Notes: generated by a model from the sequence alone, not told the origin. DNA of 64,000 nt from Chelydra serpentina (GCA_037349315.1 JBAIAC010000021.1:6310325-6374324), one strand, 5' to 3'. Shown: positions 39,923-48,846, counted from the stretch's first letter. Translations and numbers: made by a program.

Positions 39923-41679
39923 CTTCCGTGCTTACCCGTCCAAGAGATGATTTAATGGACATACCTTTGAAAAATTCTGATCTTATTTACTTTGTGGATG
40001 GCTCCTGTTTGCGAGATTCTAAAGGCAAACTGGTTGCTGGTTATGCTGTGTGCTCTTCATATTCTGTTATTGAAAGTGCTTTTCTTCCCTCTGTGTTTTC
40101 AGCTCAGGTGGCTGAGCTTGTGGCTTTGACCCGAGCCTGCATTTTGGCTCAAAATCAAGCAGTTACTATCTATACAGATTCTCGCTATGCCTTTGGAGTG
40201 GTACATGATTATGGTCTACTTTGGAAGTACACAGGATTTCTTACATCCACTGGATCTCCTATTAAGAATAGTAGGTATGTTTCTGCCCTCTTAAATGCCA
40301 TCTTATTGCCCAAAGCTATTGCTGTTGTTAAATGTACAGCTCACCAGACCCCTCATGATGAAGTTACACGTGGAAATGCTTTGGCTGATTCAACTGCCAA
40401 AACTGCGGCCCTTTCTACCCCTCAGGCTGCATACGTTTGTGCCTTAATTGAGCAGCCTCCGTTAGCTTCCCTTGAAGATCTTGCCAAGATCCAGGAAGCA
40501 GCGCCAGAAGCCGAAAAATGTTCTTGGAGTACTGCTGGATGTATTTTACACACTGATCACTTGTGGCATTCCCCAGATGGCCGGCTGGTGGCACCCAAAG
40601 TTCTTTTCCCCTATTTTGCTCGTGTATACCACGGATTGGCACACGTAAGCAAAGGGGGGATGGTTGCTGTAGTTAGACAAGACTGGTATGCACCGGATTT
40701 CTCCCCTGTAGCCCAGAAATGTGTGATTTGTCAACAACATAACATTGGTAAAGCTGTTAAAGTTAAGCAGGCAGCCCATCCCCCTCCATGGGGACCTTTT
40801 GTAAATATTCAGATTGATTTTATTCAAATGTCTAAATGTTGTAATTATGAATATGTGTTAGTTTTAGTTGATGTATTTTCAAATTGGGTTGAAGCTTTTC
40901 CCTCCAGGAAAGCAGATGCCAGGACTGTTGTGAAACTTCTGCTTAAGGATTTTGTACCACGATTTGGCATCCCTGTGAGTATCAACAGTGATCGTGGAAC
41001 TCATTTTACTGCACAAATTGTAAAGGAATTATGTGCAGCCTTACAGATCCAACACAACCTTCACTGCCCCCACCACCCGCAGTCTGCTGGGACAGTGGAA
41101 CGCCAGAATGGGATTTTGAAAAATAAACTAGCCAAGATCTGTGCAGAGACTAACTTAAAGTGGCCAGATGCCCTCCCACTGGCATTGATGAGCATGAGAG
41201 CCACTCCCAACCGAAAGACTGGACTGAGTCCACATGAAATTTTGACAGGGCGCCCAATGAGATTTCCAGTAGCGCCCCCTTTGACTCTAGCCCAGATGGA
41301 CATTAATTTAATGGATGACATACTTCTTAATTACTGTCAGGCACTAATGAAATGTGTTAAGTCTTTTCACTCACAGGTAAAAGAAGCACTACCCAAGGAT
41401 CCTGCACAACCCTGCCACTCCCTGGAACCAGGTGATTGGGTCTACATAAAGGTCCACCAACGAAAGACTGCTCTGGCTCCCCGCTGGAAAGGCCCTTACC
41501 AAGTTTTGCTGACCACCAACACCGCTGTGAAGTGCCAAGGACTGACTGCATGGACCCATGCTTCTCATTGCAAAAAGACCCCTGTGCCTCAAGATGATTC
41601 TACACCAGTTACTGATCAGCCTACTTCTTCTGGTGCTTCTATTTCTCCTCCTAAACGGCAGGAGAAAAGGACAAAGTGA
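39847..41679 (+). CDS. pol: ERV-B RNase H and integrase
   Basis: A 610-codon frame. RNase H: YFVDGSCL near residue 50, VAELVAL, and YTDSRYAFGV. A tether follows, then integrase with zinc ligands in YHGLAH and CVICQQH, and catalytic residues in IQIDFIQ, NSDRGTHF and SAGTVERQN. The C-terminal domain has DWVYIKVHQRK and APRWKGPYQV. It overlaps the start of the env frame at 41558, a normal arrangement. The first 25 residues are out-of-frame translation of the connection region, so the domain really starts near 39930. Confidence 0.9.
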   Translation: MPRSKSGLPVTWAGGWGESHNCVSVTSVLTRPRDDLMDIPLKNSDLIYFVDGSCLRDSKGKLVAGYAVCSSYSVIESAFLPSVFSAQVAELVALTRACILAQNQAVTIYTDSRYAFGVVHDYGLLWKYTGFLTSTGSPIKNSRYVSALLNAILLPKAIAVVKCTAHQTPHDEVTRGNALADSTAKTAALSTPQAAYVCALIEQPPLASLEDLAKIQEAAPEAEKCSWSTAGCILHTDHLWHSPDGRLVAPKVLFPYFARVYHGLAHVSKGGMVAVVRQDWYAPDFSPVAQKCVICQQHNIGKAVKVKQAAHPPPWGPFVNIQIDFIQMSKCCNYEYVLVLVDVFSNWVEAFPSRKADARTVVKLLLKDFVPRFGIPVSINSDRGTHFTAQIVKELCAALQIQHNLHCPHHPQSAGTVERQNGILKNKLAKICAETNLKWPDALPLALMSMRATPNRKTGLSPHEILTGRPMRFPVAPPLTLAQMDINLMDDILLNYCQALMKCVKSFHSQVKEALPKDPAQPCHSLEPGDWVYIKVHQRKTALAPRWKGPYQVLLTTNTAVKCQGLTAWTHASHCKKTPVPQDDSTPVTDQPTSSGASISPPKRQEKRTK

Positions 41680-42121
41680 AGTGCTAGTAACCTCTCCTTT
41701 GTCCACTGATGAGTTTATTCTGCCTTCAGCATTTTCTACGGGAACCAAAGCACTACAGGGTGATGTGCTAGTAACCTCTCCCCTGTATGATGCTGAACTA
41801 CAATTGTTCCAGAAAAGAAGGAAAAGAAATACTTGCTCTACCAAACCTGCCAAGGCCCAGGAGTTCTTAACCACAAAAGACATTGAGAACTGGCCCTCCA
41901 AAGAGGATGGAGTTAGGCTCTTCTCAGTGTTGGCAGATGACAAAACAAGAAGCAATGGTCTCAGATTAAAGTGTGGGAGGTCTACATTGGATATTAGGAA
42001 AAACTATTTCCCTAGGAGGGTGATGAAGCACTGGAATGGGTTACCTAGGGAGGTGGTGGAATCTCCATCCTTAGAGGTTTTTAAGGTCAGGCTTGACAAA
42101 GCCCTGGCTGGGATGATTTAG
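41558..42121 (+). pseudogene. ERV-B env start fused in frame to CR1 tail
   Basis: The 187-codon frame opens inside integrase, gives a hydrophobic leader (LLISLLLLVLLFLLL near residues 18-32) as expected for an Env signal peptide, and two copies of VLVTSPL. From about 41900 the residues are those of the CR1 RT C-terminus ([19 protein letters not shown]). Thus nearly all of env has been lost and the frame closes in the LINE. This is most simply a deletion junction; expression is unknown. Confidence 0.75.
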
Positions 42122-42203
42122 TTGGGGTTGGTCCTGCTTTAAGCAGGAGGTTGGACTAGATACCTCCTGAGGTCTCTTCCAACCCTAATTTTCCATGATT
42201 TAG
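41896..42203 (+). mobile_element. CR1 LINE 3' fragment, right of ERV-B
   Basis: It covers the last 75 codons of RT and the 3' end (GGACTAGATACCTCCTGAGG). Its orientation matches the CR1 at 34904-35197. Confidence 0.9.
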
Positions 42204-42711
42204 GAAACCTGGGACTTTTCATTCCTTAGACTCTGGCACCATCGTGTAGCCATTTTATTTTACTCCTTTCAATTAAAAGCTTTATTTTGCAATGAAATAT
42301 TCAGTCCCTGGGGAAGACCCAGGAACAGAGGCTACATTCATCGTACCTACAAAAAAAGGATTGAAATATTCCCCAGGCTTGTCGATTGCAGCCTACCTTT
42401 TGTGGTGCTGCTGCCCATGCAGCTCAGTCCCACTCCCCAAATCTGCTGATGCCACCTGGCTGAGCGGTGTGAAGCCCTTTCATTCTGCTTTGCCTAGTTT
42501 CCATAACTTGGGGGGACCTCAGATGCCTTTTTTCACATGAGACCCTCCACCCCACCTCCTATGTGTCCAGGGGCATGTGCCAGCAGGACTAGAGCAGCTC
42601 CCTAGGCATTCCATGCCACACTGCTCCTGGAAATAGCCAGCAAGTGTCTGCAGACCGTAAGAGAGAGTGTCATCCATGTACTGCCCCTGGCCTAAGAGCA
42701 AACTCCACATC
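42204..42711. other. Gene-free stretch
   Basis: No gene or named element was recognised. Confidence 0.4.
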
Positions 42712-42785
42712 TGGCACCACTGGGAGTTGAACCCAGGATCTCCTCTTTACTAGACAGGTGCTTTAGCCAGCTAAGCCATGGTGCC
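42712..42785 (-). tRNA. tRNA-Thr-AGT: tRNA-Thr(AGT)
   Basis: GGCACCA pairs perfectly with TGGTGCC, the T arm CTGGG-TTCAACT-CCCAG is perfect and the anticodon loop is CTAGTAA (AGT). One mismatch lies in the anticodon stem (CCTGT/AGAGG). The discriminator is A rather than U. No TTTT follows nearby. It is the best of the six Thr-like loci and the only one with AGT. Confidence 0.75.
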
Positions 42786-42969
42786 TGCTTGAAGAAAATA
42801 CTTGCAACTGTTCCACTTGAGGGTCCCAGACAAGACCTGCACATTCCAAAGTACAGACGTTCCCCATTTCCCTCAAAACTTGCAGACCTTGAGGTGTCTG
42901 GCTGTCAGTGCACAGAAAACCACAGCTCAGATGACAGAGGGCTTCTCACATGTGCTTCTCCCACCCGCC

Positions 42970-43041
42970 ATTGTGATCATATCATGGTTAGTGCTCTGCA
43001 TTTCAGTCACAGCAACCTCGGCTCAATGCTGAGTCACGGTC
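42970..43041 (+). pseudogene. tRNA-His-like locus with TCA in the anticodon position
   Basis: The acceptor ATTGTGA/TCACGGT pairs throughout if G-U is allowed, and TGGTTAGTGCTCTGC, AGCAACCTCGG and GAGTCACGG are those of tRNA-His. The loop is TTTCAGT, giving TCA (43003-43005) instead of GTG. The top two anticodon-stem pairs are lost and the T loop lacks TTC. No terminator is near. Confidence 0.6.
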
Positions 43042-43799
43042 ACCTTTCCACCAGCTCCAGACTTCTCACTTGCCACTTTCCAAGTGTGGTGGGGCAGCTG
43101 CCCCACACAGGCAGGAGAAAGGTTAAGGCAGCCTTGGAGAGGCTGAGCAGAACCCAGCCAATCAGGAAAGCGTATTGGGAGAGCCAATCAGGAGAAGTCT
43201 TGCTGGAGGAGCCCACATATAAAGGGCTGCTCAGCACAGCAAGAGTCAGTCACTCCTTGGAGTGTGGGGAGGGAGAACTGGCTGAATTGAAGGTGGGAGA
43301 AGCGAGGGCACCATGATCAGAGCAGTGATGGGCAGGTGAGGGGAGCTGGAGTGAGCTCTCCTGACTCCTGCCAGACTGAGACCCTGATACAAAGGTGGAG
43401 AAAGGTGCTAGGTCTGTGGGGAAGTGGCCCAGGGAAACAGACTGTGGGGGTTGGAGGCGATGCCGCGTGTGACTGGCACCCCCCTGACCTGTTGCCCCTG
43501 ATGCAGGTGACTAAACTTTGGACTGCTTCCCTGTGAGGACACACCAGCGATCACTGCAATTTACGTAGGGGGCAACCACCTGGAAATATTCTCCAGGCCC
43601 CAGCTGATTTGGAAAGTTAAACACGATATTGCACAGCATAGAACTATGGGGCCAGGTCCCATAGAAAACAAAGGGGAGCAGGGAAGAGAAAGCACAGAAG
43701 AAAAGAGAAGGAGAGATGGGATAGAAAAAGTCTCTAGATCGGGAGCAGATGGAGAGAACCAGGGAGTGCAGGGGACATGGTGGAGGGGGAGGGAGCTCT

Positions 43800-44070
43800 G
43801 ATCCCAACATCCAACCAGCAACCCACAGCCTCACCCTGGGTCTGCCCCACCTGGTTACTCCTCACAGGCTGACCTGACCCCACTTCCAGCCCCGGATTCA
43901 CCCCCTGATCATCCTACTGCCACTCAGAGCCACAGACGTGGAGGTGCTGACGGAGGGAGGGGTGACTCTGGGGTGGGGATCTTCTCTAAAGATGGCTGGC
44001 AGAAAGGTGGAGCTCAGCTCTGTCAGCGACCTGCCCAGTTGCCTCGCTGACAGGGGATGCCAACATTTCT
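43800..44070. repeat. Duplicated flank (inverted relative to 3760-4030)
   Basis: CCTCACCCTGGGTCTGCCCC through CAGCGACCTGCCCAGTTGCC matches 3760-4030 inverted and 21665-21905 in the same orientation. In the first two cases an Arg-type tRNA lies about 80 bases away. Confidence 0.75.
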
Positions 44071-44154
44071 GTAAGGTGTAGTTGGCTCCAAACTAATGTG
44101 AGGAATGTGCATTTATGAGAGGGAATTTCCATCTCTCAAACAGTTGTACATCAG

Positions 44155-44227
44155 GGCCCAGTGGCCTAATGGATAAGGCATTGGCTTCCAAAGCCAGAGA
44201 TTGTGAGTTCAAATCCCATCTGGGGTA
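44155..44227 (+). tRNA. tRNA-Arg(CCT)-type body with anticodon CCA
   Basis: The body is that of Arg(CCT): D arm GCC-TAATGGATAA-GGC, variable region AGATT, T region GAGTTCAAATCCCAT and acceptor CTGGGGT. The anticodon arm TTGGC-TTCCAAA-GCCAG pairs well but reads CCA (44188-44190), the Trp anticodon. The acceptor has one G-G mismatch and the T stem one A-C. TTTTTT follows 9 bases downstream. It faces the Arg copy at 44650. Confidence 0.7.
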
Positions 44228-44649
44228 CAGAGCTATTTTTTCTCTGTACATTGCAAGGAAACCTTGGTCATATTTTCGCCAGGGAAGCTGGGAGATGTTG
44301 GAACACAAAGTATCCATCCCTAGAGCCAGATTTTTTCACACCGTTGCTCATTCTCAGGGTCTGCTTTGTCTGCAGACAGATTCAATTTCTTTCGAACGGC
44401 CTTGCTCTTTCTGTCTGTTTCGTTCATTGTCGTGTCGGAGTAAACACTCCCCTTCACTCTATTCTCAGACAAACACTAGTATTAAGTGTTTGCTACTGAT
44501 GGGTTTAGAAAGCATTTGCCGAGTGGAAGATGACATTTCTGGGGGATTGTTCCCAAGACCCAGTACTTTGTGTTCCAAAATCTCCCAGCTTCCTTGGTGA
44601 AAATATGACCAAAGTTTCCTTGCAATACACAGGGAGAAAAATAGCTTTT

Positions 44650-44722
44650 TACCCCAGATGGGACTTGAGCCCACAGTCTCTGACTTAGGAAGCTAATGCC
44701 TTATCCATTAGGCCACTGACGT
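44650..44722 (-). pseudogene. tRNA-Arg(CCT)-like, acceptor decayed
   Basis: It keeps the D arm, the loop TTCCTAA (CCT) and a T arm with GGGCTCAAGTCCC. The 5' strand ACGTCAG does not pair with CTGGGGT in its first half, and the anticodon stem is weak. TTTTT follows downstream. The flank 44332-44649 matches 3285-3603 directly. Confidence 0.65.
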
Positions 44723-44789
44723 ATGACTAATGGAGGGATGGAAATTCCCTCTTATAATTGCACATTCCTCACATTTTCCTGGATGCCAA

Positions 44790-45960
44790 ATACCAGCCAT
44801 AAGGACGAAGGATGGAGGGGGGGATAAGGCAGAGTCTTGAGGGAAGAGGCGTTCTATGGGTGTGGCCCCAGGGGGAGGGGAAGGGCAGGGTCTCAGGGAG
44901 ACGGGGCGGTGTAAGGTTGGGGCCTCAGGGCGATGAAAGAGGAGGGGCCCAGCCTCTGAAGTAGGAATGCAGGGCAGGCGAGTTCACGGTGGGCATTGTG
45001 GGATACTGGCGGAGGCCAGTTATAGTGATATAATGATCAGCACTTTGTCACTCTAAGTTTGCTGCAAAAAACTCTAGGCCTCTTGCCGTGGTGGTTTTAT
45101 TATGTCGCCAAAACAGGGCTGTTTTGTCACCAGATGTGGCATTGATGTGTGTGCACCAGCGAAAAGGAGGCAACCGAGGGAGCGTCGTGTGTTTTTCACA
45201 CGCCTGAGCAATATAATGATGCTGAAATAACATTGTAGTGCAGACCTGGCAAAGGATTCACACACACACAGCTTGCAAGGAACACTTCACCTGCTCCGCT
45301 TCTTTGCAGAATCCAAACACAAGCAAAGGCCCAGGTGGGGTCTGGAAGGGAATCAGGTGTGGGAAGACACCAGGGCTTAGCTGGTTAAAGTACCTTCTTT
45401 GTAAACAAGAGATCCTGGGTTCAGCTTCCAGTGGTGCCTTGTTGAGTGGCTTTTGGGGCACCTGGTATTGGCTAATGTCAGAAAACAAGATACAGAGCTA
45501 TATGGGCCTTTCGTCTAGCCCAGTGCGGCTGTTTTTATGGTTTAAATTACACTCCCAGACACTGATAATAGAGTTACTGAAAGTTTGGGTGTTAAGAGCC
45601 GATAGGTCAGTGGTCCAGTCCCCTCGCAGATGACCCCTCCCTGTGGGACAGGGGCAGGTCTGACTCTCACACCAAATGGCTCCTTGTGGCCGCCAGAATC
45701 TAAACTCATTTAGTTTCCACCCAGGGTTGAGTCCTGCTTTGTGCACCATGTCTGAGAATGGAAATCCCAAACCACCCTTTGAAATAACGAATGCAGCAGG
45801 ACGTGTTATGGTCCCTGCCCCAAAGCAGACAGACCAATGGAGAGCTGAGTCCAGGGTAATACTTCACAGGGCTGAGTAAGGTCGGCAAGAATTCATCTGG
45901 ACCTCCTGGGCCTCTTGCAATGACGTCCTTTTTGGGTGCCAGGACTGACAAAACCATTCC
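44790..45960. repeat. Duplicated block around a tRNA-Thr copy (right, inverted)
   Basis: It matches 1309-2420 in reverse orientation: GGGCCCAGCCTC, the MITE, the Thr copy, the AGCACTGATAAT-type flank and GTCCCTGCCCCAAAGCAGAC. A GA/GG-rich start (44795-44930) is shared with 19765-19900. Confidence 0.75.
45366..45439 (+). pseudogene. tRNA-Thr(TGT)-like pseudogene
   Basis: It has GACACCA, GGCTTAGCTGGTTAAAG, a loop TTTGTAA (TGT), GGGTTCAGCTTCCAG and TGGTGCCTT. The second acceptor pair is lost and the anticodon stem is altered. Confidence 0.62.
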
Positions 45961-45999
45961 AGACAGAGAAGCAGTAGGTCAAAATAGTCACTTGTAGGT

Positions 46000-46072
46000 G
46001 CTGAAGTAGCTCAGTCAGGAGAGCATTAGACTGAAGATCTAGAGATTCTTAGTTCAACCCCAGGCTTTAGCC
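46000..46072 (+). tRNA. tRNA-Phe-GAA: tRNA-Phe(GAA)
   Basis: GCTGAAG pairs with CTTTAGC (one G-U), the A box is TAGCTCAGTCAGG, and the anticodon arm TTAGA-CTGAAGA-TCTAG (GAA) pairs with one G-U. The T stem has a single A-C mismatch. It is better preserved than its inverted partner at 1131. No TTTT is immediately downstream. Confidence 0.75.
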
Positions 46073-46254
46073 TGCTCTTTGGGCGCAGAGCTGGGCTGTT
46101 TTCTGGAAGTGCAGCAGTGGCTTTACCTGCCACGAGTCCCTTATTTCACGCTCCCCAGCAGGGAAAAGCAGCGTGGGCTTGAGTACCCAGTGGGCCCATG
46201 TGAGCTTTCCTTCTTCTCTTGCTCTTTCTCAGCAAGGGGAAGGAAAAGAAGCTC

Positions 46255-46345
46255 TCCTTCAAGCTGGAGTCACAAGGGCGATGTAAGGATGACTTCCTGA
46301 GCGCCGGCTCCAGACCTTTGCTCTACCAGCAGAACCCTTCTTTCT
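46255..46345 (-). pseudogene. tRNA-Tyr-like locus, third copy, 5' end lost
   Basis: On the minus strand the D arm, CTGGAG at the anticodon (GGA), the intron, ATCCTTACATCG and TTGAAGGA are present. The 5' strand reads AGAAAGA-like sequence and cannot pair with the 3' end. It is the inverted counterpart of 857 and 7011. Confidence 0.55.
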
Positions 46346-46374
46346 CCAGCTTCACCACCCGGTATGAGAGGTGA

Positions 46375-46560
46375 GCTATGCACTCTGAGAGAGATGCTGT
46401 GTGCAGTACCCCACGTGGCCACCCAGTGTCACTGTTGCTCTCTGAGAGGGATGCTGTGTGCATTACTCCATGTGGCCACCCAGTGTCACTGTTGCTCTCT
46501 GAGAGGGATGCTGTGTGCATTACTCCACGTGGACACCCGGTGTCACTGTTGCTCTCTGAG
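46375..46560. repeat. 57-bp minisatellite (inverted copy of 459-812)
   Basis: GAGAGGGATGCTGTGTGCAT recurs at 57-bp spacing (46444, 46501). About three units remain. Confidence 0.85.
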
Positions 46561-46585
46561 GGGAGGGTCAGATCCCTGTTGCAGA

Positions 46586-46658
46586 GTTTCTGTAGTGTCT
46601 TGGTTATCACATTTGACTGACATGCAAAAGGCTCCTGATTTGAAACCAGGCAGAAAGA
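46586..46658 (+). pseudogene. tRNA-Val-like pseudogene, anticodon GAC
   Basis: It is the inverted partner of Val(AAC) at 6853. The loop is CTGACAT (GAC), the D arm reads GTGTCTTGG, the T loop starts TTTG and the last acceptor pair is G-G. It is inactive in appearance. Confidence 0.6.
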
Positions 46659-46851
46659 TGAAGTTTTACTTTTGTCAGGTGCCTTAGCTGACCAGCGAGG
46701 TGCTCCTTTTTTCCACTGGGATAACCCCAACCCCTGCAGGACAGAGGGTGGTGAAATGAGCTGAGAAAGCGTGCGGACAAAGCTGCTGTTTCCTGCCCTC
46801 TTTTTCTGGGCTAGTTTCTCTTCTGCTCAGACTTGTTTCTTTCACATGTGA

Positions 46852-46877
46852 GCCTGGCTAGCTCATTTGGTAGAGCT
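46852..46877 (+). pseudogene. tRNA-Lys 5' fragment
   Basis: GCCTGGCTAGCTCATTTGGT and AGAGC give the acceptor strand and D arm of tRNA-Lys, after which the sequence passes into duplicated flank. Only the 5' third exists. Confidence 0.55.
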
Positions 46878-47010
46878 GTGTGCCGACTTGTTGCGCAAAT
46901 GCAGGGCTGGTCAGAGAGGCCATAGAGGCCTTGAGCAAGGGAAGGCAAATTAGTCTCAGCCCAGACTCTTCTACACCGGAAGTCAAAAGGACACAGCATG
47001 TTCTCCTCTG

Positions 47011-47082
47011 GGTCCCAGGGTGTAAGGGCCAGCACTCAGGGCTTTCAATCCTGCAATCTGAGTTTAAGTCTTAGTGGGGCCT
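47011..47082 (+). tRNA. tRNA-Gln-type body with anticodon TTC
   Basis: GGTCCCA pairs with TGGGGCC, the D arm is GTGTAAGGGCCAGCAC and the anticodon stem CAGGG/TCCTG is sound, but the loop is CTTTCAA: anticodon TTC (47044-47046), which is that of Glu. The T loop is TTTAAGT (C56 lost). TTTT follows about 14 bases downstream. The flanks identify it as the inverted partner of the Gln locus at 6493. Confidence 0.65.
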
Positions 47083-47199
47083 TGGGGCAGCTCTTTTGCC
47101 ACCTAACACTATTGGGTGTTCCAAGGCTTCGTCTTGCTCTTTCCAATGACGTGGGAGCCTGTCTTTCGCCCGCTAGCTGTTGTGACTTGAGCGCCAGAG

Positions 47200-47930
47200 G
47201 GGACGTTTGATCCGGAAGGCTGGTGATGCCTGGAGTCCTGTAGGTAGGAGTGCGAGCTCCATTTCCTCTGAGTCCTGAAGCTGGGCTGCAGCCTGGCCTA
47301 CGAGGCTGCTCTATTGGTTGACCTGCTGCCCAAACTTCTGCTGATGAACCTCAGCCCACACCCGGGCAGGGTTTGATGCATGACTTAAATTCCAGGAGGC
47401 TAAGGGATTTCAGCTCCCTTTGTCCAGAGGGAACCTTCACCCCACTCCCAACCAGATTCTTCTCCATGGGATCACTGTAGGGGGGCTAGGTGCCTCTTTG
47501 TCTTTTCTCTCTACGACAGGCCAGGGTGCCTATAACTGGCGCATCTGAGCATCCAAGATCTTCTGTGGAGCTGCCATTTCCCTTCCCCTTCTATGGTCTC
47601 ATCTGTCATGGACTCCAGCCTTTTCTTCTATCCATTGTCAGCACCATCCCAAGCCAGCTGCACTCGCCTCGAAAAGACAGTGTCCCCTGGTGGGTGTAAA
47701 TCACTGACCTCTCTCCTCTCTGAGCACTGACTGCCCCTCCGTTTCCTGGCCTCTCAATCTGTGCATATGGGACCCTTCCCTCCCGTACCCTTCTCCTTCC
47801 TCATCCACCATCGTCCCAAGCAGCACAGCGTATTGGAATCTTAAAAGTACCCAGGTGACTTAAGAGCAGAAGCCCACACACATCATCCATACACCTGGCA
47901 CTTGCCCCTCACTGAGCAGGATTGAAACTC
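47200..47930. repeat. Inverted duplicate of 5700-6400 flank
   Basis: GACCTGCTGCCCAAACTTCT, AACCTTCACCCCACTCCCAA and the segment ending CACTTGCCCCTCACTGAGCA are the reverse complement of the DNA between Ala (5525) and Gln (6493), in the same order. No gene is present. Confidence 0.7.
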
Positions 47931-47997
47931 AAGCAGGGAGACTGCTGGGGAGCATCCCCTCTGGGCGTGAGCAAAGCAGCAGGGTGAAAAGAGAACT

Positions 47998-48069
47998 TGG
48001 AGATGCAGGGGATTGAACCCAGGGCCTCATACATGCAAAGCATGCGCTCTGCCACTGAGCTATGTCCCC
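47998..48069 (-). tRNA. tRNA-Ala-TGC: tRNA-Ala(TGC)
   Basis: The A box is TAGCTCAGTGG, the anticodon arm is CATGC-TTTGCAT with TGC, and the B box is GGTTCAATCCC; the end is CATCTCCA. Two bottom acceptor pairs and one T-stem pair are mismatched compared with standard Ala(TGC). TTTT lies 7 bases downstream. The anticodon-less copy at 5525 is its inverted partner. Confidence 0.8.
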
Positions 48070-48099
48070 AGATACGCTGTTTTTGCTTTGGGTTACACT

Positions 48100-48800
48100 C
48101 AGAACCCCTCCTATCTCCAGACCATCCAGTGGCCTCACAGCAGCATGGGGGACACATTCCTTGCTCTGAGGCCAATCCTGCTGTCCTGGAGGCTGCTGGT
48201 TCTTTGGGGTCACTTTGCAGCACATTAGCAGCAGTTGGGTTTTCCCTGAAGCCCTGAGATTTTCAGGGTCCTTTTTTCCCTCCACCTGGAGTGAACTCAG
48301 CTTTTCCCCCGTCCCAGACATTCCATGAAATAACAACAGCAGCACTAAGGAAAAGGGGAGGGAACATCTCACTGGCAGGGCTGGATGGGCCCAGGGTCCC
48401 CTGCTCGTCCGTTGGTTCCATTGCAGAAGAGGACGGTTCCGTGGAATTTGACACCCGGCTTTGCACAAGGGACAGAAACAGATCTCGCTGTTCCTGTGTC
48501 TGTGCAAAGGAAATTGTGCTTCTGTCTGAAGGAGAGGCGGGAAATGGTTCCATGGTGGGACAATATCCTCAGGATTAAGAGCAAAGGACTCAGGCCGAGA
48601 ACCCATTTAACTCCATTCATCTGGGATTTAACAAATTGTCTTCCATGGAGAGACTGGGACCTTGTGACATTGAGCCAGACTCGGGGGGTTCGGGCTGATT
48701 TAACTCCTTGGCCGGCCGCCGCCTCAGCCACCTCTTGCATCATGGCCTAGGATCTTGGTCCTCTGCTGATTGCCTCCTTGCTTGATTGCCCAGAGCAAAA
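48100..48800. other. Gene-free stretch
   Basis: No convincing gene or named element was recognised; overlapping short frames occur on both strands. Confidence 0.4.
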
Positions 48801-48817
48801 AGGAAAACGTGTAGGTC

Positions 48818-48846
48818 TAGCATACAATGGTTTTGATCCACCAGCC
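48818..48846 (-). pseudogene. Initiator tRNA-Met 3' fragment
   Basis: The minus strand has GGTGGATCAAAACCATT and TGCTA, followed by the CTTTTTGCTCTGGGC flank seen after the iMet genes at 2453 and 7305. Only the T arm and 3' end remain. Confidence 0.6.

Larger units (their letters stand above)
35198..41895 (+). mobile_element. ERV-B, class I endogenous retrovirus lacking its 3' end
   Basis: The plus strand has 5' LTR, proline-type primer site, about 1 kb of leader, gag, pro-pol and the beginning of env. Gag and pro-pol share a frame and are separated by stops. Single Cys-His box and pol features are class I; whether it is nearer to gamma- or epsilon-like retroviruses needs a phylogeny. Most of env and the 3' LTR are gone, and CR1 sequence lies on both sides. 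Confidence 0.88.

Noticed and set aside
42204..42700. Search for the missing ERV-B 3' LTR
   Set aside because: No match to the 5' LTR (TATAAATG, AATAAAGTGTATC, CTCCGACA) was found here or elsewhere in the window.
46380..46620. Reading frames in the 57-bp minisatellite as a short repeat protein
   Set aside because: The unit is an exact multiple of three (57), which keeps frames open by arithmetic; no start or partner sequence supports translation.
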